From NCBI RefSeq assembly GCF_902459565.1, contig NZ_CABPSN010000003.1, positions 620,001 through 684,000 of the forward strand: a stretch of 64,000 nucleotides of DNA, read 5' to 3'. The first letter of the stretch is position 1. Every line of letters starts with the position of its first letter. A program made the position numbers and the translations under genes. Below, in pieces: positions 7,557 to 15,112 of this stretch. This DNA is from Pandoraea aquatica. GTDB lineage: Bacteria; Pseudomonadota; Gammaproteobacteria; Burkholderiales; Burkholderiaceae. The notes beneath the pieces are model-generated. The model ran no database searches and was not told where the DNA came from. It saw only the letters and a list, made by a program, of their open reading frames with translations.

Positions 7557-8939
7557 TCAGTGCTTGCGTGCGAGTTCTGTACCGGCGTCTGCCGGAAGTT
7601 GCCGGGTGACGGGAATGGACAGCCACGAGAACAGGCCGATCACGAGGAAGGCGGGGAGGAAGTCGCTCGCCACCAACTCGGTGTGGCCGGCCAGCCGGCT
7701 GCTCGCCTGAAGCACCATCCCCGAAATCGTCACCCCAAGCCCCAGCGATAATTGCTGAACGACGCTGGCGAGGCTGGTGGCGCGGCTCGCATCCTCGCTC
7801 GCGATGTCGGCGTAGACGATGGAGTTCAGGCAGGTGAATTGCAGCGACGGGAAGAAGCCGCCGAACGCCACCACGCCGAGCATGACGATGACCGGTGTGG
7901 TGTGCGTAAAGAGGCCGTATGAGGCGAGCGCCAGCCCGGCCAGCGCGGCGTTCACGATGAGCACCTGACGGAAGCCGAATCGCGCCAGCACCCGCTGGGC
8001 AATCGCCTTCATGAAAATCGCGCCGAACGCCGAGGCGCAGGTGATCATGCCGGACTCGAACGGGTCCATATGCAGACCTTCCTGCAACGCCAGCGGTAGC
8101 AGGAACGGCACCGCACCCAGCCCGATGCGAAAGAGCGAACCGCCGACCACACTCGCGTGGAACGTCGGAATGCGCATCAGACGGAAGTCCAGCAGCGGTG
8201 CCTCGACGCGATTGGCGTGTCGCCAGTAGGCGTACACGAATACGCCGCCCAGCACGCACATGGTGATCACGACCGTATCGCTGACCTGATGCTCACCGAT
8301 CATCGCCAGCCCCAGCATCAGCAGACCGCTGCCGAGCGCCGAGAGCACGAAGCCGATGGCGTCTAGCGGACCGGCATCGCCGCCACGCTCGTTATCGATG
8401 TACTTCCCCGCCAGATAGATGCCGAGCAGGCTCACGGGAATATTGACGAAGAAGATCCAGCGCCAGTGCAGATAGGCGGTGATCGCGCCCCCGAGCGGTG
8501 GGCCGATGACCGGGCCGAGCAGGGCGGGCATCGTCAGATACCCGATCGCCTTCACCAGATCGTGCTTGGGGACCGCGCGGAAGATCACCAACCGGCCGAC
8601 CGGCACCATCATTGCGCCGCCCACGCCTTGCAGGAAGCGGGCGAAGACGAACGTCGGCAGCGAAAACGACACCGCGCAGAGAATCGAACCGGCCATGAAG
8701 ATACCGATGGCGGTGCGGAACACGTTGCGCGCGCCAAAGCGGTCGGAGACCCATCCGCAGATCGGAATGAAGATGCCCAGCCCAACCACGTACGCGGTGA
8801 GCGCCATCTTCAGTGAAATCGGATCCTGATGGAGATCGCGTGCCATGGCGGGCAGCGAAGTGGTGATCACCGTGGCGTCGATGTTCTCCATGAACAAAGC
8901 GCAGGCGATGATGAGCGGGATGATGACGGCGCGCGACAC
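7557..8939 (-). CDS. MFS drug exporter, DHA2 (EmrB/MdtD-like) family
   Basis: A 460-residue multi-spanning protein. It shows the MFS motif A region 'GWVSDRFGARNVFRTAIGIF', the antiporter motif C-like 'LTMPALLGPVIGPPLGGAI' and the typical DHA2 start 'FMENIDATVITTSLPAMARD'. By length and pattern it resembles MdtD-like proteins with about 13-14 membrane segments. The annotated start is GTG with no evident Shine-Dalgarno, so the exact start is uncertain. It is monocistronic, without an adjacent EmrA-type adaptor, so export across the inner membrane alone is likely. Substrate unknown. Confidence 0.85.
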   Translation of the reverse strand: MSRAVIIPLIIACALFMENIDATVITTSLPAMARDLHQDPISLKMALTAYVVGLGIFIPICGWVSDRFGARNVFRTAIGIFMAGSILCAVSFSLPTFVFARFLQGVGGAMMVPVGRLVIFRAVPKHDLVKAIGYLTMPALLGPVIGPPLGGAITAYLHWRWIFFVNIPVSLLGIYLAGKYIDNERGGDAGPLDAIGFVLSALGSGLLMLGLAMIGEHQVSDTVVITMCVLGGVFVYAYWRHANRVEAPLLDFRLMRIPTFHASVVGGSLFRIGLGAVPFLLPLALQEGLHMDPFESGMITCASAFGAIFMKAIAQRVLARFGFRQVLIVNAALAGLALASYGLFTHTTPVIVMLGVVAFGGFFPSLQFTCLNSIVYADIASEDASRATSLASVVQQLSLGLGVTISGMVLQASSRLAGHTELVASDFLPAFLVIGLFSWLSIPVTRQLPADAGTELARKH

Positions 8940-8996
8940 GATGGGGGGAACGGCTGGCGCAAAGACTCGGATTCTCCCACGATTTAAGCGTCCGCT

Positions 8997-9623
8997 TCAA
9001 TCTCGCAAGCGACGTTCAACACTTGTTTGCCGCCAATCGGCGGCGTCCAACCGGTAAAGCACGTGGCGGCGCAGCCGGTGACCGGGCGGAATCAGCGGGT
9101 GCAGAAAGTCCTCGTCGGGGCAATGGCGCATGCCGATGCGTTGCATCACGGCGCGCGAGCGAACGTTGGCGGGGACCGTGAAGGAGACGAGATCGTCCAT
9201 GCCGAGCGTCTCGAAGGCGTAACGCGCTGCGGCGTCGGCGGCTTCCGTCGCATAGCCTTTCGACCACCAGGCGCGGGCGAGTCGCCAGCCGATTTCGACG
9301 GCGGGGACAAAAGGCGCGTCGAACCCGACGCGCATGAGTCCGACGAATCCCGCGAACGGCGTGACGCCAGGGATCTCCAGCGCCCACGGCCCGTAGCCGT
9401 GGGTGTCGAGGTGCTGTGCCAGCCGGAGTGCGACCGCATCGCTTTGTGCTCGATCAAGCGTCGTCGGAAAGTGGCGCATCACTTCGCGATCGGCGTTGAG
9501 CGCGGCGAACAACGGCAGGTCGCTGGTGCGCCACTGGCGCAGGATCGTGCGGCCGGTCGTGATCGTGGGGGCCTCGGTGTCGAAAGGTGAGCGCAAATCC
9601 AAGGCTGTCGTCGATGTCGTCAT
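8997..9623 (-). CDS. GNAT-family N-acetyltransferase (RimJ/RimL-like)
   Basis: About 208 residues. The fold of the Acetyltransf_3 group is visible in 'TGRTILRQWRTSDLPLFAAL' (strand 1-helix 1), 'AVEIGWRLARAWWSKGYATE' (motif A with the acetyl-CoA-binding pattern) and 'NVRSRAVMQRIGMRHCPDED' (motif B). ATG at 9623 is preferred to a TTG start at 9653. These enzymes often acetylate ribosomal-protein N-termini or small molecules; the substrate is not predictable here. Preceded by an AT-rich region that starts with a 23-base inverted repeat. Confidence 0.8.
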   Translation of the reverse strand: MTTSTTALDLRSPFDTEAPTITTGRTILRQWRTSDLPLFAALNADREVMRHFPTTLDRAQSDAVALRLAQHLDTHGYGPWALEIPGVTPFAGFVGLMRVGFDAPFVPAVEIGWRLARAWWSKGYATEAADAAARYAFETLGMDDLVSFTVPANVRSRAVMQRIGMRHCPDEDFLHPLIPPGHRLRRHVLYRLDAADWRQTSVERRLRD

Positions 9624-10445
9624 GCGTCCCAATCCGTAGGAGATCGACGCCAATTCAATTCTCGAATTGGCGATCTCGGTTAATCAGCAAAGGCTTAATT
9701 CGACCGTCGAGGTTATGTCATTGCATCCGGGTGGCCCGACAGTGCTGGCTTTGACGGGCATCGGGGGGGCTGGCGAATTAGCTTATCTTACGAAAACTTC
9801 CCGGATTCGTGAAATCAGTTTCCCGTATGGATTTGACGTATACGTCAACAAAAATGACAGTTTCCTTGCCTCGAAATTTATCTCTTTGCCGACTTGGGGA
9901 CGCGTTTCGCCGGTAATGTGGACGATATGTCGACGTATATCGCTAAATCCTCAACTCAACTTATCCGTAAATTGCGGTAGTCGGTTGAGAATTGTCCGAA
10001 TGATTACGGTGCTTCGGATAACAGAATGATCGGATTGCGCTTAAATATTTGTGATCGTATATTTTGATGCGTCGATTTATGTGAAACCGTGATGCATCGG
10101 GCGACTCGACGGGATAGGCGGGGAAAGCTTTCTAACCCTTGCAGCATGAAGCGTGAACCCATAGTGCCGTGTGGAGTCCTCATCACCGGCCAGACGATTC
10201 ATCTCATATCGCGAGGGAATTGCCGGTAGCCCCAACTTTTTTTCGGAGGGGTTATGGGGTGAAGGACTGTGACGGTAATCCCGGATATATGCCCCGATTC
10301 CGTGCATTTTCTGAAGTGTCCCTCGGACAATTCAATGCGATTTCTGCATCCACAGACTCATTTGATGGAAATGCGGTTTTCAAATTATTAAAACTCGTGC
10401 TATTTTAAGTGGCGATCCATTTTTAACAAGGTAAGGACACGCCAG
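9624..10445. other. AT-rich intergenic region upstream of the H-NS-like gene
   Basis: About 820 bases with no convincing gene. The longest open frame (9667-10029, TTG start) has no family pattern and no ribosome-binding site. Base composition is visibly lower in GC than the flanks, with many T and A runs, especially 9780-10070 and 10300-10440. An inverted repeat GCCAATTC-N7-GAATTGGC lies at 9649-9671, just upstream of the acetyltransferase start. Such DNA is a typical H-NS target, and it ends at the gene for an H-NS-like protein, so autoregulation is plausible. Confidence 0.6.
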
Positions 10446-10739
10446 ATGGCAAGCTATAAGGAACTCGTCGCGCAACGCGACAAAATCGAAAAGCAGATCG
10501 AAGAGGCCCGTGCCCGTGAAGTGGCTCAGGTCATTGCCGCAGTCAAACAGAAGATCGAGGAATACGAGCTCACCGCGAAGGATCTCGGTCTTGCGACGAC
10601 GGACGGCCGCCGCCGCCCGGCCCGCGCACCCATCGCTCCGAAGTACCGCAACCCCGAGACCGGCGAAGTGTGGTCGGGCCGTGGTCGCGCCCCGAAGTGG
10701 ATTGGCAAGAGCCGCGAGAAATTCCTGATCGCGAAGTAA
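10446..10739 (+). CDS. H-NS-family nucleoid-associated protein
   Basis: A 97-residue short H-NS homologue of the beta-proteobacterial type. Residues 1-45 form a charged coiled-coil oligomerisation region ('LVAQRDKIEKQIEEARAREV'); a basic linker ('DGRRRPARAPIAPKYRN') leads to the C-terminal DNA-binding motif 'GEVWSGRGRAPKWIGKSR', which carries the GRGR core that enters the AT-rich minor groove. AAGGTAAGGA precedes the ATG. Probably silences AT-rich or foreign DNA, including its own upstream region. Single gene with a bidirectional terminator about 200 bases downstream. Confidence 0.92.
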   Translation: MASYKELVAQRDKIEKQIEEARAREVAQVIAAVKQKIEEYELTAKDLGLATTDGRRRPARAPIAPKYRNPETGEVWSGRGRAPKWIGKSREKFLIAK

Positions 10740-10938
10740 TTCGCCGGCGTCAGCCGGACTGGCATTGCCGGTCACATGCCAGGGAGGTTGGGGAGTCAAT
10801 ATCGCTGTGCCTCACTCGCACAGTCTTTGCCATCTCCATCGTGTCCCTGTGAGCAGTAAAGCGCAGCCCAGTAGTCGCATTGCCCCCCAACCCGGATCGC
10901 CTGGCTGTGGCTTGATGTGATGCAGTGCCGTAAAAGTC

Positions 10939-10975
10939 AAAACCCGCCGTTCGTTAATCGACGGCGGGTTTTTTC
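10939..10975. terminator. Bidirectional intrinsic terminator between hns-like gene and sensor kinase
   Basis: AACCCGCCGT (10941-10950) pairs perfectly with ACGGCGGGTT (10961-10970), loop of 10 bases, followed by TTTT; on the other strand the stem is followed by TTTTGACTTTTA. It is placed to stop transcripts arriving from both converging genes. Confidence 0.85.
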
Positions 10976-11046
10976 ATGGGCTGGGAATTAACTTTGGTGC
11001 TAGGGGATTCAAAGCGTCGTGTCCCCCTGGTTGTTGGTTCGCTTTT

Positions 11047-11106
11047 CCCTCACCCCTCACCCCTCACCCCTCACCCCTCACCCCTCACCCCTCACCCCTC
11101 ACCCCT
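11047..11106. repeat. Heptanucleotide tandem repeat (CACCCCT)8, G-quadruplex-forming on the minus strand
   Basis: Eight perfect copies of CACCCCT run from 11051 to 11106, preceded by a partial copy. The minus strand reads as successive GGGG runs separated by TGA, which is the canonical pattern for an intramolecular four-tetrad G-quadruplex with three-base loops. The stop codon of the EnvZ-like kinase gene (TGA at 11099-11101) lies within the tract, so its mRNA 3' region would carry the GGGGUGA array. Copy-number changes would not alter the protein, because the stop is met in the first unit. Confidence 0.9.
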
Positions 11107-12376
11107 CGGCACTGGGATCGTCAGGCGGGAACATCAGCGTGACCTGTAAGCCACCGGAGGCGCGATTGGCGAAGGAGACGCGTCCGCCGAGTTGCTGCGT
11201 GAGCTTGTCGACGATGGCGAGCCCGAGACCGCAATGGGCATTGCCGCCGCGCGCCGGATCAAGGCGCACGAACGGGCGCACGATGCGATTGATGTCTTCG
11301 TTCGGAATGCCCGGGCCGCTGTCCTCGATCACGAGACGCCAGCCGCTCGCGTCCTGCGACGTGCGGATCGTCAGCGGCGCGCGACCGTACGTCACAGCGT
11401 TATCGAGCAGATTGTTCACGATGCGCTCCAGATACGTCTGGCGCAGTTTGAAGCCTGGCCCGGCCTGCAAGTCCAGATCGATGGTGTATCCCTGATCGAG
11501 GAACGGCGCGATCAGCGACGGGATACGGGCTTCGACCGGCGAGGCCGCGCTGTCGAGTTCGACGCCACGCGCGAACAGCAGGAACTGGTCCACGATGCGC
11601 GTCATCGATTCGGCGTCACGGGTGATGCCTTCGCTCATCTGGACATCGTCGAGCATCTCGGCGCGCAGACGCAGCCGGGCGAGCGGCGTTTTCAGATCGT
11701 GCGCAATGCCGGCAAGCATCGTGTTGCGCTCCCGGTCGGTCTGGACGATGTCCTGACTCATGCGATTAAAACGCTCCGTCAATTGCCGCAGCTCCAGCGG
11801 GCCGCGCTCTTTGACCTGCGTTCGAACACGATGGGTCGCCAGTTGTTCGGCGGCGGCCGCCATGTCGCGCACCGGACGCTGCAATTGCCAGGCAGCAAAC
11901 AACGCGAAGATGACGGTAATGCCCAGCACGGCGGCCAGACCTGGCAGAATCGTCGCCGTTCCCGGCGGGTTTCGTACGGACAATACGGGGGTGGCGATCC
12001 AGTAGTCACGGCCCGGCAGACGCGCCCAGATCCTTGGCGGCGGGGTGCGCTCCACACGCAATTGCGTGCCGGCGGGCAGACGGCGGGCGAGTTCGGTCGT
12101 CAGGCGTGCGCTCTTGCTGGCCGGTTCGAAAACATCGCCATGGGCGAACGAGACGGGCACCACCTGAACGAGATCGGGCAGCGTAAGCGTCGAATTGCCT
12201 TCGTGGACTTCGGACGCCGCCTTGATGATAAACGCCATCTGTTCGGCGGCGTTCTGCACCCGCATCTCGTCGTGATCGCTGCGTAGGATCGTGAGATACG
12301 AAAAGTGACTAATGACCAGCGCCGCGATGATGAGCACCGCGAGCCGGCCGAACAGCGTGTCAAAACGACCTTTCAT
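11099..12376 (-). CDS. Sensor histidine kinase, EnvZ-like
   Basis: A 425-residue inner-membrane kinase. A membrane segment at about 11-32 and another at about 146-165 flank a periplasmic domain of roughly 110 residues; a HAMP linker follows to about 215. The dimerisation helix carries the H-box 'MLAGIAHDLKTPLARLRLR' with phospho-acceptor His226; the ATPase domain has the N box 'NLLDNAVTYG', G1 'EDSGPGIP' and G2 'GLGLAIV'. It overlaps the upstream regulator gene by four bases, so the two are made as a pair. The divergent RND efflux operon is a likely target. The stop codon is formed by the first unit of the heptamer repeat. Confidence 0.88.
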   Translation of the reverse strand: MKGRFDTLFGRLAVLIIAALVISHFSYLTILRSDHDEMRVQNAAEQMAFIIKAASEVHEGNSTLTLPDLVQVVPVSFAHGDVFEPASKSARLTTELARRLPAGTQLRVERTPPPRIWARLPGRDYWIATPVLSVRNPPGTATILPGLAAVLGITVIFALFAAWQLQRPVRDMAAAAEQLATHRVRTQVKERGPLELRQLTERFNRMSQDIVQTDRERNTMLAGIAHDLKTPLARLRLRAEMLDDVQMSEGITRDAESMTRIVDQFLLFARGVELDSAASPVEARIPSLIAPFLDQGYTIDLDLQAGPGFKLRQTYLERIVNNLLDNAVTYGRAPLTIRTSQDASGWRLVIEDSGPGIPNEDINRIVRPFVRLDPARGGNAHCGLGLAIVDKLTQQLGGRVSFANRASGGLQVTLMFPPDDPSAEG

Positions 12377-13119
12377 GCGGTGGCCATGTCGGCGCGTTGG
12401 CCGTCGGGAACAAAGATATAGCCGCGCCCACGCACGGTTTGAATAAAGCGCGGGCTTTGCGCGTCCTCGTCGAGCAGACGGCGCAGGCGCCAGATTTGCA
12501 CGTCGATGCCGCGATCGTTCACGTCGCTGTCGGCGCCGTAAAGCAATTCGATAATGCGTTCGCGCGACAGGACCTGCATCGCGTGATTGACCAGCAGCCG
12601 CAGCAGGCCGTATTCGCCATCCGAGAGCGTGAGCAACTGCGAATCGCGGGTCAGCGTGCGACTACGGAAGTCGAGCATGAACGGGCCGAACGCGTAATTC
12701 TCGCGCTGCTCCGGCACGGCGGCGTCGGGCGTCTTGCGACGGCGCAGCACCGCGTTGATGCGCGCGAGCAGTTCGCGCGGACTGAAGGGCTTGCCCAGAT
12801 AGTCGTCGGCCCCGATTTCCAGCCCGACGATACGGTCGATTTCGTCGCTGCGTGCGGTGAGCAGAATCACCGGCACGTCGTCGTTACGCGCGCGCAGGTC
12901 GCGCAGTGCGGTCAGACCGTCCACCTTGGGCATCATCAGGTCGAGCACGATCAGGGCCGGGCGCTCGCGCTCAAGGCGCGCGGCCAGCCCTTCGCCGTCG
13001 TGCATGACCGCGACGGAGAAGCCGTGGCGGCTCAAATACTCGCGCAGCAGGTCACGCAGATCGGGATCGTCGTCGACAACAAGAATCTTCATATTCGCTC
13101 GGACAGGTTGTGTCGTCAT
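12373..13119 (-). CDS. Response regulator, OmpR-like
   Basis: A 248-residue OmpR/PhoB-family regulator. The receiver domain has the acidic pair in 'VVDDDPD', phospho-acceptor Asp60 ('IVLDLMMP'), and the Thr and Lys of 'LLTA' and 'GKPFSPRELLARI'. The C-terminal winged helix ends 'RFIQTVRGRGYIFVPDGQ', nearly the OmpR signature. GAGG lies 8 bases before the ATG at 13119; a second ATG at 13092 is less well placed. First gene of the pair. The promoter region is shared with the divergent mdtABC-like operon and contains two GTTACA-type inverted repeats. Confidence 0.9.
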   Translation of the reverse strand: MTTQPVRANMKILVVDDDPDLRDLLREYLSRHGFSVAVMHDGEGLAARLERERPALIVLDLMMPKVDGLTALRDLRARNDDVPVILLTARSDEIDRIVGLEIGADDYLGKPFSPRELLARINAVLRRRKTPDAAVPEQRENYAFGPFMLDFRSRTLTRDSQLLTLSDGEYGLLRLLVNHAMQVLSRERIIELLYGADSDVNDRGIDVQIWRLRRLLDEDAQSPRFIQTVRGRGYIFVPDGQRADMATA

Positions 13120-13166
13120 GATAGTGGCCTCGCTGCGCGGCTTTGCACGTGTTTTGTTTCCGGAAA

Positions 13167-13188
13167 TTACAGTCTTGGTCGCCTGTAA
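13167..13188. promoter_or_regulatory. TTACAG-N10-CTGTAA inverted repeat upstream of the ompR-like gene
   Basis: TTACAG (13167-13172) and CTGTAA (13183-13188) form a perfect inverted repeat about 50 bases before the regulator start. The half-sites resemble the GTTACA/TGTAAC element seen in OmpR-family operators. A possible autoregulatory site. Confidence 0.35.
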
Positions 13189-13553
13189 CGATGCGTAATA
13201 ATAGTGCGAGCCGCGATAACACAGGAAACACGCGCGAATTTCACCGGCGTCGAGTAAGCTTCGGTCTCTTAATCAGACTGCCTGATTAGCCCTGATTCGC
13301 CCTGACGGAATCGGTTTTGCCAGTGTTTCGTCGCGCGTCATCCTTAACAGGTGGTCGGTCTGGCAGTAAATCGCACACCCAATCGCACGTCTTCACCTCA
13401 CGGGACGCTGCGCCAAGGCACTGCACAGCGATGCACGGCAAGGCGATGCAAGGCATCGGTGGACACGATCGGCGGGCAGGCGCGAACCATCGTTCGTCCG
13501 GCCGGTCACTTAGCAGCGTCGGACAATTCTGATCGACGGCACAGAGAAAACAC

Positions 13554-13585
13554 TTGTAACAAGCCATCCCATCGAGCTGTTACAA
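13554..13585. promoter_or_regulatory. TTGTAACA-N16-TGTTACAA inverted repeat upstream of mdtA-like gene
   Basis: A perfect 8-bp inverted repeat (13554-13561 with 13578-13585). GTAACA is the conserved part of OmpR half-sites in enterobacterial porin promoters. It lies about 145 bases before the adaptor gene start and just before a -10-like TATGCT (13594-13599). The rest of the 600-base divergent region (13120-13730) contains no convincing gene. A probable operator for the divergent OmpR-like regulator. Confidence 0.45.
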
Positions 13586-13730
13586 CCGTCTGCTATGCTG
13601 GTCAGCCAATGAGGTGCATGCCGCTGTTTCGGGGCTTCCCGGGCAGTTTGCCGCGCCGCAGCAAACCAAAGAAAAGAACGTCGTCCGCATTGGACGAATC
13701 CGCCAACTACTCCGCTGTTACGAGGAAGTC

Positions 13731-15095
13731 ATGACCGAGCACGGTCCCCACGGTTCCGAAAAACCGAACGGTTCTGAGCGTTCGCCTGCCCCGCAGGTGC
13801 CGCCGACACCACCGGTTTCGCCGACATCCACCGAGCCGTCGCGCAAGCGCCGCTGGCTTGTGCCGGGCATCCTCGGGCTGATCGTCGTGCTTATCGCCGG
13901 GGGTGTTTACTACCGCCTGCACGCGCAGAACGCGCAAGGACCGGCACAGGCCGGTGGACGCCGGGGCGGGCCGCCGGCAGGCATGGCCGGGGCAGGGGCA
14001 CCGGCCACACCGGTCACGGCAGTCGCGGCGAAGACCGGCGATCTGCCGGTGTTCCTCAACGGGCTGGGCACCGTCACGCCGACACGTAGTGTCATCGTGC
14101 ACTCACGGGTGGACGGCCAGCTCATGAAGGTGCATTTCAAGGAGGGCGACCTCGTCAAGGCGGGGCAACTGCTCGCCGAGATCGATCCGCGTCCGTTCCA
14201 GGTGCAGGTCACCCAGATGGAAGGCCAGTTGGCGCGCGACCAGGCGCTGCTCAAAAATGCGCAGCTCGATCTGGCGCGATACGAAACGCTGCTCAAGCAG
14301 GATTCGATTGCCACGCAGACGGTCGACACGCAGCGCGCACTCGTCAAGCAGTACGAAGGGACGGTCAAGTCCGATCAGGGGCAACTCGATAACGCTCGCC
14401 TGCAACTGACCTATGCGAGCGTCACGGCTCCGGTCTCGGGCCTCGCCGGCCTGCGTCAGGTCGATCCGGGCAACATCATCCACGCATCGGATACCAACGG
14501 GATCGTCATCATCAACGAAGTCACGCCGATCACCGTCGTCTACACCATTCCCGAAGACAACCTGCCGAAGGTCGTCAAGCGCTCGCGCGGCGGCGAGACG
14601 CTGCCCGTCGAGGCCTTCGACCGGGCAGGCAAGACCAAGCTGGCCGACGGCAAGCTCGCCTCCATCGACAACCAGATCGATACGACGACGGGCACGGTCA
14701 AGCTCAAGGCGGAGTTCGCCAACGCCGACGGCATGCTGTTCCCGAATCAGTTCGTCAATGTGAAGATGCTGGTGGACACGCTCAAGGGCGTGACGCTCAT
14801 CCCGAGCGCGGCGGTTCAGCGCGGCACGCAGGGCAGCTTCGTCTACACCGTTCAGCCGGATCAGACGGTCAAGCTCAAGACGGTGAAGCTCGGACCGACA
14901 GACGGCACGAACATGGCGGTGGACGCTGGGATCGAACCGGGCGAGAAGCTCGTGATCGACGGCATGGACAAGCTGCGCGATGGCGCGAAGGTCGAAGTGA
15001 TCACGGCAGAGAGCCGAGCCGCAGCGGTTGCACCGCGCGCCCCGGGCGAAAAGCGTAACGGCAACGGCGGTGCACATCGCCGTCAGGCGCAGTGA
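13731..15095 (+). CDS. mdtA: RND efflux periplasmic adaptor, MdtA-like
   Basis: The start at ATG 13731 has GAGGAAG upstream and gives 454 residues; the longer frame from 13614 lacks a ribosome-binding site. A cytoplasmic basic/Pro-rich start is followed by a membrane anchor at about 37-56 ('LVPGILGLIVVLIAGGVYY'), a Gly/Ala/Pro-rich linker, the lipoyl half-motifs ('GLGTVTPTRSVIVHSRVDGQ', 'APVSGLAGLRQVDPGNII'), a coiled-coil hairpin ('QLARDQALLKNAQLDLARYE') and a beta-barrel domain. It links the inner-membrane pump to the outer-membrane channel. First gene of mdtA-mdtB-mdtC-oprM; the gap to mdtB is 17 bases. Confidence 0.9.
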   Translation: MTEHGPHGSEKPNGSERSPAPQVPPTPPVSPTSTEPSRKRRWLVPGILGLIVVLIAGGVYYRLHAQNAQGPAQAGGRRGGPPAGMAGAGAPATPVTAVAAKTGDLPVFLNGLGTVTPTRSVIVHSRVDGQLMKVHFKEGDLVKAGQLLAEIDPRPFQVQVTQMEGQLARDQALLKNAQLDLARYETLLKQDSIATQTVDTQRALVKQYEGTVKSDQGQLDNARLQLTYASVTAPVSGLAGLRQVDPGNIIHASDTNGIVIINEVTPITVVYTIPEDNLPKVVKRSRGGETLPVEAFDRAGKTKLADGKLASIDNQIDTTTGTVKLKAEFANADGMLFPNQFVNVKMLVDTLKGVTLIPSAAVQRGTQGSFVYTVQPDQTVKLKTVKLGPTDGTNMAVDAGIEPGEKLVIDGMDKLRDGAKVEVITAESRAAAVAPRAPGEKRNGNGGAHRRQAQ

Positions 15096-15112
15096 GCTAG
15101 ATAACGTCGCCA

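Noticed and set aside
9667..10029. 120-residue open frame in the AT-rich block
   Set aside because: TTG start, no Shine-Dalgarno, no recognisable domain, and its start lies within an inverted repeat; treated as non-coding.
11047..11106. CRISPR-like or phase-variation interpretation of the heptamer repeat
   Set aside because: No spacers, and the kinase stop codon lies in the first unit, so slippage cannot change the protein.
13286..13567. Overlapping open frames on both strands upstream of mdtA
   Set aside because: No ribosome-binding sites and Arg/Cys/Pro-rich translations typical of chance ORFs.
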